A stretch of 64,000 bases of DNA, from assembly GCF_958979055.1 (NCBI RefSeq), contig NC_084896.1, positions 124,001 through 188,000 on the forward strand, written 5' to 3'. Below the pieces are notes generated by a model. The model had not been told where the DNA came from and did no database searches. It saw only the letters and a program-made list of their open reading frames with translations. Below, one piece after another: positions 1 through 12,243 of the stretch; position 1 is the first letter of the stretch, and each line of letters starts with the position of its first letter. The stretch comes from Alnus glutinosa (taxonomy: Eukaryota; Streptophyta; Magnoliopsida; Fagales; Betulaceae). Made by a program: the position numbers and the translations under genes.

Positions 1-1029
1 ACAGTAATCAAACAAGTTATAGCATCATTACATGTTATCATGTTTAATACAATTACATCAGTCCAAAAGACCCGAAATTGCATGAAGGCCTAAATGATAG
101 AAATAAGAAAACTTATAAGCTATAGATGATTCTTCATATGCATAAAATGGAACAACAAAATGGTATGCAGGGAGCAAGATGAAAGATTTTTTCAGGAACA
201 AATATCAAATCTTGAAAAAACAAGAAAGAACCAAACGAGCCATCAATCTCTAAAATAATCAAAGTATGAAAGAAAAGAGTCATTTGAAAATACTTATCAG
301 GGTGAAAAAAAAAAGTTGAAAATTAATGGAGAATCGCCTAATGTCAATAGGGCTACATCTAAATCAATGTCCGGGCATATGGGGCACACTTTTTTTTTTA
401 GATAAGTAAATACGGGGGCACACATGTAAATAGACATAGAGGAAACGAAAACTCACTCCCAAAATTGAAAAACAGAAGGGCACGTCAAGTAGCAAGAAAA
501 GATCAGGGCAAAAACTCATAATTGAAAACCATGCCAAGCTTGAAACACAGCCTTCACACCAACTGAATCATGCCCAAGAGAGAAGATGCTCAAGATATAA
601 ATCAAATGCTAAAGGTGATCACAACAATACAGAAAGAGATCTAAATGAAAAATGTAGGAACCAAAATGAAAAAACAAACTTCACACACACACACAAAAAA
701 AAAAAAAAAGGCATAGCATTCAGGCATAGAATAACTAATGAATAATTCAGGCAAGACAGAACATTGAAATAAAAGAAAGAGAGAACACTTTATGCCATCC
801 GCTACACACAATCCCAGAAACATCAACTTACTATAGAGCTTAAGCAAACCTTACGTTAAACAAATTCACTATCTCAGAAAGAGAAATGTCACATAAAAGA
901 TTTTTTTTTTTAATAAAAAAAGGGCAAACTGGAAGACAAGGCATTGATACATTGATACAACACATAAACATGACTCCATAGCAATGACTGCTTTTCAAAA
1001 TTTCTGAATTAAGACACAATATAGCTCAC
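1..1029 (-). other. Last visible intron of the sorting nexin gene
   Basis: No coding segment of the next sorting-nexin exon is found here; that exon should begin with the conserved stretch after GWLR. The stretch is AT-rich intron sequence with poly-A tracts near 695-710 and 901-912, and it carries a 25-bp retroposed micro-insertion at 390-414. The remaining C-terminal exons should lie to the left of the window. Confidence 0.6.
390..414 (-). mobile_element. Ultra-short LINE 3'-end insertion (25 bp)
   Basis: The 9-bp direct repeat GGGGCACAC lies at 381-389 and 415-423 and brackets a run of ten T followed by AGATAAGTAAATACG. Read on the minus strand this is TTTACTTATCT plus poly-A, which resembles the 3' terminus of the LINE at 61.56 kb. 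It looks like a target-primed insertion truncated almost to the tail. It sits in a sorting-nexin intron. Confidence 0.65.
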
Positions 1030-4000
1030 CTCAGCCAGCCTCTTCTGTTGAGCTGAAATATCTTATCAACTAGATTCAACAGAGGAACACTTACATTAGG
1101 CGGAGTCCACTGCAAGAAAATCCAACCATAAACAACTATAGAATTTCAACATAAACCAAAGACGCACAACAATGGGAAAATTAGCTAGCTACATCAACTA
1201 AGATAGCCATTATGGGATACACAAGGTCTCTTGACAGCCAAAGGTTACCCATAAAATGCAAAAGAAAATGAACTCGGCTAAACTCGTGATACCTCAGGTG
1301 GCATTCCAACAGGGTCCTCCAAATGATCTGAGAATAATGGGAGATTTGCAGCTGGAAATCCACCCTGGTGTATCCCAGATTTTACCACTTCATGCCTCTT
1401 CTCGGAACCTAAGTTCCTAGGGTCTTCGCCATGTTTGACTACCCGTGGTGGAAAACTCTTAGAGTTCAATTCATTGTCTGAATGCCACCCATTAGCGTTT
1501 CCGCTATTGACTTCCTCATGGCCATGATTTTCATCCTTGTCACCTTCTTCATAATCAGAAAAGCTATTCGCAGTTCCCATAATATTATTACTTGATAGAT
1601 GTTTATTGATCTCATCTACATTCCAGGACAAGTTCCGGGTGGATGTTGAAGAAGAAGCTTCATAAGTGGGTAATGGACCAACAACTTTACGCATTAAGCC
1701 ATCTGAAACCCCTTTGAACTGGCGCACAATATCATCCACCGCATCATCCACATTGACTGTTTAAATTTTTCAAAGTTACCAATAAAAGTAAAATGTAGGA
1801 GGAAATGGTAAGCAAAGGAAAAATGATCAGTGTCCAAATAGATCAGCTCAATCAATATAGCTCATAAGTTCATAACACAAACAATTAGCATAATCAACAA
1901 TCACAGAAATGATCCATGTAAGGTTTTTGAAAAAAAAATAAAAATTGAAATCTATGAACCGAGACAAGGCTCATGGCTTTGATGGCTTTCCCTTGGCTTT
2001 TTTCCAAGACTGCTGGGATGTGATCAAATCGGATATCATGGGCGTCTTCACAGATTTTCATGCTCATAACAAATTTGTGAAAAGCCTCAACGCCTCTTTC
2101 ATTGCTTTAATCCCCAAATCCCCTAGGGCAACCGATCTCGCAAACTTTCGGCCTATCAGCCTGGTGAGTGGTATTTATAAGATCATTGCTAAAGTTCTCT
2201 CTAATAGAATGAGCCGTGTTTTGGAGAAGATTATTTCAGAGCCATAGAATGCTTTTGTCAAAGGTAGACATATTTTGGACTCGGTCCTCATAGCCAGTGA
2301 ATGCTTGGATAGCCGTATCAAGTCTGGTATCCCAGAGGTTCTTTGCAAACTAGATATTACGAAGGCTTTCGACCACGTCAACTGGAAGTTCTTATTGTAC
2401 ATGCTAAAAAGATGCGGCTTCGGGGATAAATGGGTCTCTTGAATTTCCCATTGCATCTCATCGGCGTGCCACTCGGTTTTGGTTAATGGTTCGTCAGCTG
2501 GCTTCTTCAATAGTTCTAGAGGGCTGAGACAGGATGATCCTCTTTCGCCCCTCCTGTTCATTGTTGTCATGGAGGCTTTGAGCAAAATGCTCTCTGGTGC
2601 TGTTGATAGTGGTCGACTCTCATGCTTTTCGGTGGGTTCTAGGCCTCCTGTGATCAACATCTCTCATTTGTTGTTTGCAGATGACATATTGGTCTTTTGT
2701 GATGCTAATCCTGACCATCTTCGTTTCCTGCGTGTACTACTAGTTTGCTTTGAAGCTATCTTTGGTTTAAAGGTCAATTTGGCTAAATCTCTCTTGGTTC
2801 CTGTTGGCAATGTGGACAATGTTGCCGAGTTGGCTTCTATCTTGGGTTGCGGGACTTCCTCTCTGCCCTTGAAGTATCTTGGCATGCCCCTTGGGACACG
2901 CCACAAGGCTACATCCATTTGGGATGATATTGCGGTTAAGATGGAGCGCCGTTTGGCCAGTTGGCAAAAGTTGTATTTGTCCTAGGGTGCTAGGGTTACC
3001 CTCTTCAAGAGTACACTCTCCAACCTCCCTACGTATTTCATGTCTATTTTTCCCATTCCTACTCGTGGCTAACCGTATAGAGAAGCTTCAAAGAGACTTT
3101 CTTTGGGGTGGGATAGGCGAAGAATTCAAGTATCACTTGGTCAGATGGGACAAGGTTTGCTCTCCGATCTCTGAGGGAGGTTTGGGTTTCAGAAACTTGA
3201 AGACTTTCAATCGTGCTCTTCTAGGCAAATGGCTATGGCGTTATGGGTCTGAGCGAGATGCATGGTGGAGAGTCGTGGTGGATTCTAAATATGGCAGCCT
3301 AAGGGGTGGTTGGTGCTCTCTCAAGCCGACAAGAGCCTTTGGGGTAGGGGTAGGGGTATGGAAAAACATCAGGAAAGGCTGGGATTCGTTCTCTCATTAC
3401 ACTAGATTCGTCGTGGGGGATGGCTCCAAGATCAGTTTTTGGCATGATTTGTGATGTGGTGACATAGCCCTCAAAGTAGCCTTTCCAACTTTATTTGACA
3501 TTGCTCGCCTTAAGGACGCCGTTGTTGCGGATAATCTAGAGCGGTTGGGTGACTCATTCCAGTGAAATGTGAGCTTCATCAGGGAGGCTCACGATTGGGA
3601 GGTGGATGTCTTTGCCTCTTTCTTCCAATTGCTACATTCAGTTAAAGTAAACAGAGACAATAAAGACAGTTTGTGGTGGGTCCCCTTCAAAAAAGAAGTT
3701 TTCAAAGTCAAGTCCTTTTACTCCTTAACTAGCGCTGGTGGCAGACGCTTTCCCTGGAAAAGTGTTTGGCGTACTCAAGCTCCTCCTAGGGCTGCTTTCT
3801 TTGTGTGGATTGTGGCTCTTGGTAAGATCCTCACCTAAGACAACCTTAGGAAATGGCATGTTATTGTGATCAACCGTTACTGCATGTGTAAGAAGACCGA
3901 GGAAACTGTGGATCATCTCCTTCTCCACTGCGACGTGGCTTCTGTTGTGTGGAATTCTCTCTTTAGCCGTTTCGGTGTGTCTTGGGTTATGCCTAGACGG

Positions 4001-7000
4001 GTTATTCACTTGCTTGCATGTTGGTGGTCATCTGGCAGATCAAGGAGTGCTATTGTTTGGAAAATGGCACATATTTGTATCTTCTAGTGCCTTTGGTGGG
4101 AAAGAAACAATAGAAGTTTTGAAGACTTGGAAAGAACCTTGGAAGAGACTCTTTCTTTGTTCTATCATTCTTTGTATTGTTGGACTTCGGCTTATGTCCA
4201 TCCTTTGTTTATTTCTTTTTCTGACTTTCTCTCTCACTTTTCTATTTCTAGTTAGGTGTTTTCCTTGTATACTTCCAGTGTACCAAGAGGCGCCTTACGC
4301 TCTTCTAATAAATTTGATCTCTTACGTATAAAAAAAAGAATTTGAAGATGGAGTATCATGGTCCTTCCTTTCTTTCCATTAAATATGTACCGAGAAAATG
4401 AAAAAGGAAAAGCCCATGTTCACACAAGAGCTCGCCCTCAAGCAAATGGCCAGAAACAGAAAGAATAGGACACTTTTGAACAAATAATCTGCTTCACTCT
4501 CTGATGAGATGTTTGATACACAATCCAGGAAAAAACTATGTAATTCATCTGCAAACATATGCAGAGGCAGCAAATATTCTCCTTCCAGAAAAAGCAAAGT
4601 CTGAAAGGAAATAAAATTTTTTGAGTGAACAAACAAACTAATCACCACATTAAAACTCAAAAAAATGAAGACAAATAACCATAAGGAATGGCCACTTTTA
4701 CAACTAGATGGAAAACTGTCCATCTTTTTAAAATGACGTTGGAAAATGAAAAATAGGGAGAAAGGGGTAGTGTAGCATGTCGTACATTAAATCATTATTA
4801 TCTTGGCTGCCAGTTCATTTTTAAGATTTAATTTTTTAGGAGAAATGCTAGGTTTCTCAAAATTTCCCCAAAAAGTTTGGTTCCAAAATGATGTGTCACC
4901 ATCACATGTAATCTATTGTTTTAGTAAATAGAGGCATAAGGTGATGGGATGGTGACACATCATTTTGAAACCAAATTTTTGGGGGAAAATTTGGAAAACC
5001 TAGCATTTCCCTTTTGTATACAAACTGTACCCTTGGGTTCATGCTATTTCCTCCACTTTTAGTAATGACAAGCTGTCTATTTATCCCACCCAAAAAAAAA
5101 AGGACGGGAAAGACAGATTGGTGCTCATATTGCCAAACTGTCAGCTCAGAGTCTTTAATTAGATGATTCACAAAACTCTGTCCGGAGTTCCTAATTACAT
5201 GATTGGCAAGACAACCACTGCCAGTATATATATTTTTATTGACAATGATTACTTATATTGTACCATAAGGTGAAGTTGATAGAACTAAAATCCAATTTCC
5301 CAAAACCGACAAGGGTATCCATCAGTAGTCGACCGACTTGTATAAAAACCCAATCAAGTTGTATGACAAACCAACAAGCAATTTCAAAGATTTAACAGAT
5401 ATTGAACATAAGTATACTAACTTGCACATCACCACATACAAAAATAGTTACAACCTAAACATAGAAATAGCTAGGGTAATCCAAAAGCCAAGAAGAAAAA
5501 CCACATACCTGCCAAGGTTCTCATAACTGAGGAAGATTTTCCAAAAGAGTAATTCTTCAACAAAAGAAAAGTTGTTTAACAGGTTCAGAAATCTATTGGC
5601 TAACCCCAGAGAATAAATAAGATAAGATAAGATAAGATTAAACAACAATAGGATGCTCATCTAAATTTGGTGCAATGAATTTCAAGGCGATGCCCACCTT
5701 CGAGGAAGCACTCAAAAAATCCCACACTTCATGTTGTTCGGCAACATTAGCTATTGACAAGAGATCCTGGGAAAGACAATAAAATTAGAGCAACAGGATC
5801 ATGTACAAAAGAGAATTCTTATAAAAACAATACAGCAGGGGCTACATAATACTTGTAGATATTTATCAAGCTGAATGCAGCGCTGATGAACAAAAGCGTC
5901 CTCTGTGCTTGATGAGAATATCCTTTTAGGAGGCAAATGTAACGTATAATTAGGAATGTCTTTAAGATGTCGATGCAATCGCTCAAAATTCCTGTATCTG
6001 CAGGCCATAAAAATATTAAGTTAAAAGAAAGATTAAAACCAAAAGAAAATCCAGATCCAGATCCAGATGGAGTGATGACGATCTTGAAACTCTATGAACT
6101 TTCTTTGCAACTAAAAGTAAGCAGTTTGAATACGCTGAACATAAGAACATAATGTAGGAACTATGTTATAATTATGACACAGATGAGAAAGAAACCTTCT
6201 TTTCACAAACCAAGTCCTATTTTCTGCATCTGTCACTGCAATTGAATAAACTGCAAAGGATTTTGACCCAATTTTCTCAAAATATGCTCCCATAACCTGT
6301 AGAGACATAAGTAGGCAATGCAATGATCAACTTAAACTGGGAGCAAGCATTTGTATAGCAAAGTCCAGAAAGTGTTCTAATTTATATCCTCCATTTCATA
6401 ATGATTCTACTAGCAGCTCATATTACAAATTTGTACTATCCCGTGATAATTACAGCAAAAGAATGCTCACCCGGCACCTGAGCTTAGGAGCTTGCTGTGC
6501 CTCGCTTTGAAGCACCACATCTGAAGCACTCCTACCACTATGCTCTCCACTACGCCTGCCAAAATTGGGGCTATAGAACTCTAAAATAATGGGCTTTCCA
6601 CGCTCTTCTGTAAATTTCTTTTCTGTACCAGGTTGGGCTATCAAAGCAGAAGTGCTATTGGATCTCTTAAGCTGACTTTTATTTCCATCAGTTGCAAGAC
6701 TAGTAGTATGCTCCAATTCGTCAACGAGACGCCCTCCCCCAAAACTCAATTCCTTGTTATGATCCTGAGGGAACTGTTTCCCAGTTTTGTTTAAAACACT
6801 TAATAGATTATCAATACTTTGTGCATGCGTTAGCTGCTTTACAGCTATCCCATCTGTTCCTATGGATATTTCAGGCTTGTTGGTTAACATTTCCTTCCCC
6901 AGATCTTTACTAGATACAACACTTACTATTCCAGAACCCTTTACTATATGATCTTGAAAACCTGCTTTAATATTCTTGTGCTCTTTCTTTTTATAATTTC

Positions 7001-9494
7001 TTCCTTTTGTCCACAGGTTCTCAAGATTTTCAGGAGTAAGAACTTCAGTTCTTCTCTGGGTCGCTGCCTCCAGGTGTCGTGCCCAATCAGCAGACCGGTA
7101 TTTCATAGACTCTTCTGTGCTATAATCCAAGGATGTTTCTCTCTGATGGTCAGTTTTAGCCACTGTAATATCAGTCCCTTGCTTAGAAGAAGAATATTTC
7201 CTCGAGTTAGGATCATCATTGCATACACCCCCTCCAGTGAGAGGATGATCATTGGGATGAGCCGCCACATTAGTCGACTGATAACTGCCTACCCCTTTAA
7301 GGCTGTCATCTTTAGCAGCAAGCAAAATGTATTCGACCAACTCATTGATGGATCTGATACCAGAGAATGATTGATCAAAGTGGATCAGATGCTCCATTGA
7401 AGGAGAAAGTAATAGAATATTTTACATATCAGCACACACATACACATATGAAAGGATCATTTATATACTAAGGAAAGTAAGTATTCTACACAAGCAGTGG
7501 CAAGTCTAAAATCGTCCCTATATTTTTAAAAGTATGTAAATAACATTACACTGAAATCAGTTTACAGAACCAAAAGGTTTTAAGACAAACAATACTTAGA
7601 AGCGACAAATTGCTACTGCATTTTTTTCCAATTTTTTTGGGATGAATACTGTAAAATACTGAAGGAATCATTCAAGAAACATACCCAGGGCTTGCAAAAT
7701 TCATAACTGGTTGAATAACCAAGCAAGTTACAAGTTCTCGAGCAATAGATCGAATCAAGGGAGATTGAGCTTCTTGTCGTTTGAGTACCACAGCTAACAC
7801 CCCACTTATTAGCCGTTGAAGAATCTGTGACAAATATATAAAAAAAGCATCAAGTGGATTCAAAAGATAAAATTGAAAAGAAAAACATATTTACATAAGA
7901 ACACTCCACTCACACCTTGTACTCACTCTCAGGAGATATCAATGCAGGATGCAGCTCCTTAGAAGCCATAAGATGGTGTTTCAGTCTATCATCTCTCTCC
8001 TCAGAAGACAGTGTTGCCATAACTTCAACACCTATAGCAGCTTGGTTTCTTCTGAAGAGGTCCAAGTTATCCCCTATTAAATCAACTATATCCCTGAAAC
8101 ATTAGGCGGTCTTTTAATTCTGACATTCAAGTATCCAGCTATATTGTCCGCTGAAAAGCTTCCTATTGACTAAGATTCTTTTCTTGTACCAGAAGAGGAA
8201 AGCAAAATATATATATATATATATATTAAAAATAATACCTTGTTAGCAAGTCAACAAGGTTTAACTCTTTAACCCTTCCTGAGATTTCACCAAGGGCATC
8301 CATTATTATTGCACGGATCTGCTCAGGGAACTCTCTGTCTGGCGTAATTTCTGAATACCACAAATTCACTACAAAATCCTTCAATATTTTATCAATAAAA
8401 TCGCTCATTGCAGCCTCAACAATAGGAGAATCAACTTTTCTTTTCCATTTTGGTGGAGGCGGCATAGTAGAAACGCGTGAATCATTCAATGACAACTGTT
8501 TCTTCTCCAAATGAGATAAATATGTTCGTGGACGAACTGATCGAACCTTCCAACGGAACTCTGCCTCATTAAAAAGAATGCGTAGTGCAGAAACAAACAG
8601 AATTGATATGGGTATATTCATCCACATTGATTTACTTGTATCTGCAATGAAAAAGAAAGAGTTGATAGCAGACATACACTACATCAAAGGTGGAAGAAAT
8701 GCAAGTTATATGTCCAGTTTAATATCTACATTGTCAAGATGATAGAGCCAGAAAAATATCACTAGTAACATCAGAAAAGCAACTCTCATTGGTGGTGCTG
8801 CAGCTGTTCCAGTGCGACCAAGTTGAAACCTCAAAATGCATCCAAATCAAGGACCCCAGAGACTCACGGCAGCCTACCACTTGTCAGTGAAAGCTGTGAC
8901 CATTCTCATGACAAGCACAGTGATCGAGCTACAGTGATCACAAACCTCCATTTAAGAAAATAAACAAGTCCCATATGTATCACTAGTTAGGACCCAAGAA
9001 ACGAAAAAGTCCTACTGAGCCTAAATAAGCATTTGGCTTAGCTGAATTTAGTTTTTCACATTTCAAAAAAAAAAAAAAAAAAAAACACAGCAGCTAATTT
9101 ATCGTTTCCTTTCCATTTCCACCAATATATCAGTAACCCAACAGAGGGTTATCTACTAGTTCTTGATTCAAATCATAAAGTGGTAAAATAAATTTAAAAT
9201 CAAATAAAAAGCACACATAGCCAGATCGATTCGGAGTTATTATACAAAGCTTTGCAGTATTTGATACCCGCAGAGCAAACTCAATCACAAAAATCATTAT
9301 AGAACCACCAAAAAAGAGACTACAGTGTCTAATTCGGGATTGTATACCCCAGAAGCTACACAAATAATTCTAAGCCCAAAATTCAAATACTTACGCGTTA
9401 AGAAGTAGGAAACAGCGAAGATACACAGCGCCCACCAAACAGTTCGAAGCTTAGCCTCTTCAATTAGATCCTGTATGGTCTCCATCGCCTTCAT
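1030..9494 (-). CDS. PXA/PX-domain sorting nexin, 3' end off window
   Basis: Membrane-anchored PXA-PX-nexin-C protein like Arabidopsis At2g15900, expected to bind phosphoinositides on endosomal or other internal membranes. Exons read by codon phase and GT-AG sites, in gene order: 9395-9494, 8239-8641, 7916-8093, 7685-7824, 6471-7353, 6196-6296, 5853-5997, 5698-5766, 5509-5554, 1293-1756, 1030-1109. All phases join, giving about 870 residues. The start [12 protein letters not shown] context and the following two hydrophobic stretches (about residues 15-60) match the family anchor. PXA runs about 90-290, then a long low-conservation linker. PX runs about 568-690 with a [15 protein letters not shown] basic motif and PPKRIF. 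The nexin-C part begins near [17 protein letters not shown] 3.75-kb intron (1757-5508) contains a LINE and a MITE. The 5' leader region holds a (CT)n tract. It faces away from the CBP1-like gene. Confidence 0.9.
1945..4338 (+). mobile_element. 5'-truncated L1-type LINE, defective
   Basis: Plant L1-clade LINE inserted antisense in the large sorting-nexin intron. It retains most of the reverse transcriptase: [15 protein letters not shown], the NFRPISL region, the [11 protein letters not shown] motif and the FADD catalytic box near 2680. It continues to the C-terminal zinc-binding domain (HLLLHC near 3915) and a short 3' UTR ending in poly-A at 4330-4337. ORF1 and the endonuclease are absent. 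Several in-frame stops and frameshifts break the reading frame (for example after EKIISEP and after DKWVS), so it is dead. The 3' UTR matches that of the minus-strand copy at 59.7-61.4 kb. Target duplications are not clear: a weak aattgaa-like match is all that can be seen. Confidence 0.9.
4838..5013. mobile_element. MITE with ~70-bp terminal inverted repeats
   Basis: The left arm begins AGGAGAAATGCTAGG, and the reverse complement of the right end begins AAGGGAAATGCTAGG. The arms stay similar through the TGATGTGTCACCATC segment, leaving only a short loop of about 30 bp. The whole unit would fold into a long hairpin in RNA. The target duplication is not clear, so the superfamily is open. It lies in the same sorting-nexin intron as the LINE. 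Confidence 0.8.
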
Positions 9495-9750
9495 TCTCTC
9501 GAAACCCTAGCCAAAATGCTACTCTGAATCACTAGCGCAAACGAATTCCGTCCCCAAATCAAAGAATTGAATTTGCGCCAACCGTGCAATCCCAATCGTC
9601 AGCATCAAAATCAATCAGGGACGCCCGCGAGGGTTTTGGTCGATCCTAGACACTTTCGGCAAATAAATTCCCGAGCAACAAAGAAAGTATACCTGAAATT
9701 TGTCGTCCTTCAGCTGTTTCACTTTCTTTCTCATCAGTCGGACTACGTCG

Positions 9751-9752
<2 letters not shown>

Positions 9753-9785
<33 letters not shown>
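9753..9785. repeat. (GA)n microsatellite in the sorting nexin leader
   Basis: Uninterrupted GA dinucleotides about 260 bp upstream of the sorting-nexin ATG. On the transcribed strand it reads (CT)n, typical of plant 5' UTRs and core promoters. Confidence 0.9.
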
Positions 9786-9788
<3 letters not shown>

Positions 9789-9899
9789 CGTTTTTGCCAC
9801 CTCAGCGTCCAAAGAAAAGGAGGTAATTTGCTTCTCGAACTCTTAAAAAATAAAAATTAAAATTGCTTCGATTTCGTTAAAACAAAAAAAAAAAAAAAA

Positions 9900-10165
9900 A
9901 AAAAAAAGTGATTTTAAATTAAATTACAGAAAATAAATCGTTTAAAAATTACATTTTTAAAAAATTATAATTTGAACACGTAGAAAAGTGTTTATTCAAA
10001 TCGCAGACAATGTGGTGTTTTTTTAAAAATACAATATTTTAAAAGGCTAAGTTGTAATTTTAAATGTCAAACCACGTTTTTAAAAATTATTTTTTTTAAA
10101 TCGCACATTTTAAAATCGTTATTTTTAAATCGTAGTTTTTGAAATTGCAGACCCAAACAGATCTT
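9900..10165. repeat. Degenerate AT-rich dispersed repeat, copy 1
   Basis: Recurring TTTAAAATCG / AAATCGCA words alternate with poly-A/T and end near CCCAAACAGATCT. A similar stretch lies at 14225-14410, ending CTCAAACCGACCT. The two look like diverged copies of one non-coding repeat family; the ends are not resolved. Confidence 0.4.
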
Positions 10166-10203
10166 ACTTGTCAAAAAGAAGAAACAAGAAAATTGTTCTA
10201 CTG

Positions 10204-10243
10204 ACTTATAAAAAATAAAAAAAAAAATAAAAAAAAAAAGGAA
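10204..10243 (+). mobile_element. Ultra-short LINE 3'-end insertion (40 bp)
   Basis: A perfect 18-bp direct repeat, AAGAAAATTGTTCTACTG, lies at 10186-10203 and 10244-10261. Between the copies is ACTTATAAAAAATAAAA and further poly-A. The ACTTATA-plus-A terminus matches the LINE end at 61.56 kb and the other two micro-insertions. Confidence 0.7.
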
Positions 10244-10894
10244 AAGAAAATTGTTCTACTGCATTAACCACTGCGTTCTTAGTACTCACAAGAAATAATA
10301 GGTCACATATTTGCATCAATGATTCATTAGAAAGATGGCAAAGGCGACTTTTGAATTTGTTATTTTTCCTCTAAAAAAAAAAACAAAAGAGTCGACTTTT
10401 GAATTTTCTAGCTTGATGACAAATGAGTCGTGTATCAAAGTGAACTTTTTTTCATTTTTTGCTGGAGATTGTTTTTCCCGTGTTATTAGGCACAAAGTTT
10501 TTATTACAAATTTTTATTCAACAATTAAATTTAATTATAACTAACGTGTCGATTTATGTGAATTATCGTACTGATTTATAAAAAGATTATAATAAAAATT
10601 ATATTATTCTAAATATTTCTTTTATTTTTTAAGCAGTTATCATTGTGTGGATAATTTGGAGGTTAGAATCAATTAAACATCAAGAAAAAAAAAATCAATA
10701 AACAAACGTCTTGAATAACATGGATTTAAGTCTTAATCTATAAGGATACGAATATGGAAAGGATAACACTTGGATCTTAATCTTATTTTATGTTGCTGTT
10801 TATCTTTTTGATTAAGCAACCTCGACCAAATAATTTACCTGCGGTTGGCAGATTATAGCTGATTGGTTGGAACAATGGAAGGAGGAGAGGTCAG

Positions 10895-11039
10895 CACGTG
10901 GCCAAGGTGGCCACGTTAATATATTGATGCAGTGGTTAATTCAGCCAAGTCAGGTGTACGAATGAGTCTAAACTGGCGGGTCGGGAAAAGGCACGTGATT
11001 TGTTTTGTTTTCTTTAGTAATTGTAGAAAAAGGCACGTG
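10895..11039. promoter_or_regulatory. Cluster of three G-boxes
   Basis: Palindromic CACGTG occurs at 10895-10900, 10992-10997 and 11034-11039; the last two share the longer context GGCACGTGATT. The first lies in an inverted repeat, ACGTGGCC-AAGGT-GGCCACGT (10896-10916). G-boxes are bound by plant bZIP and bHLH factors. They lie between two divergent genes, 1.2 kb from the CBP1-like ATG and 1.4 kb from the sorting-nexin ATG, so which gene they serve is open. Confidence 0.5.
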
Positions 11040-11131
11040 ATTATTTGCAGCGGACTGGCCGGGCTCATTCCCTTGGAGGCTTGTACGGTCCATTACAGGT
11101 TTTGTGGATTACCCATGCACCATAAAAAATA

Positions 11132-11262
11132 AGATATATAGCCCATTTAGTGAAAAAGACCGAAACAAAAAGACACAGAAGATACAATTGCAACAAAGAA
11201 AGCCCACAAGTAGCCACTCTCAGATATATAGCCCATTTAGTGAAAAAGGCCGAAACAAAAAG
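11132..11262. repeat. Direct repeat, 41-bp units, 90-bp period
   Basis: The unit starting AGATATATAGCCCATTTAG occurs at 11132-11172 and 11222-11262 with one mismatch. A short word, AGTAGCCACTCT, also recurs at 11209 and 11261. It looks like a recent local duplication in non-coding DNA. Confidence 0.85.
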
Positions 11263-12243
11263 TAGCCACTCTGGTGCCCCTTTTGCAGTGACGGAGTCGA
11301 GAACTTTTTATGGACAAGGGTTAAAAAAAATTATTATTACGAGTAGGCTAAATTTTTATTTTTTGTTTTATAATTTTTTTAAATAATTTTTATTTTCTCT
11401 TTTAAAATTAAGAGGAGGCCATCGCCTATCCGCCCCATAAATCCGTCCCTGTCCTTTTGCTTTTTTCTTTTGAAAAAAAAAAAGGGGAAATGTAGCTCTC
11501 CTGTAATTATAATATTATATTATATTAATCTAGCTTTCTTTTTTCTTTTATTTTTTTGGGTCTGAAAAGATAAAGCATTAGAAAACGATGGGCGCTCCAA
11601 ATATAAAAAACTGCAATAAACTCTAGTAAGGTTCCCGAGAACACTTATCCTTTTCCAGCCCACAGACTCCGACACTGTGCCGCATTTTTCTGCTCCAAAA
11701 CCAGCGTTCATGATTAACCCGTCGTTTTCACGACTGTCATTTACTAGAAGAACGACACACCAACGTTCATGATGCGCCCGTCGTCCTTGAGAGTCACAAA
11801 TACTGTAGAAGTATCGTTACACGAATGAATAATAAAATAAAATTAAGATGCGGATAATTATTTGTTTAAATTTAAGAGAATTTGAATAAATAATTATAAA
11901 AAATTATTTATAAAATTTAAATAATTAAATAAAAATTAAGTTGTCAAACTATCTATATAAAAAATTACTTATAAGATTTACATTATTATATATAAAAAAA
12001 TTACTTATAAAATTTACATTATTAAATAAAAATTGAGCTATGTAATCACCTACTTCTACGAAGCTCGAATTCTTTTAGATCGGGACAAATAATTTTCTGA
12101 TCCACTAAAATATCTAATACTTATCCACTTTGCCAGTCGTGCCCTGATCTTTTGGTACATAACTGTATCTTCCTCGTAAAGCTGTCAATTCTAGTATTTG
12201 TGGGTGTGATCCGTGAGATACTGCAATCGGTGTGTGCTTGGAT

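Larger units (their letters stand above)
9495..12243. other. Divergent intergenic region, sorting nexin / CBP1
   Basis: No gene is supported. It contains the (GA)n tract at 9753-9785, a poly-A run near 9883-9906, a degenerate AT-rich repeat with TTTAAAATCG-type words (about 9900-10165), a micro-insertion at 10204-10243, three CACGTG boxes between 10895 and 11039, a 90-bp-period direct repeat at 11132-11262, and tandem AT-rich units with a shared TTACTTATA word at about 11880-12040. Both flanking promoters should lie in it. Confidence 0.7.

Noticed and set aside
12232-12243. Slightly longer CBP1 start
   Set aside because: The codon there is GTG; the ATG pair at 12244/12247 fits the family.
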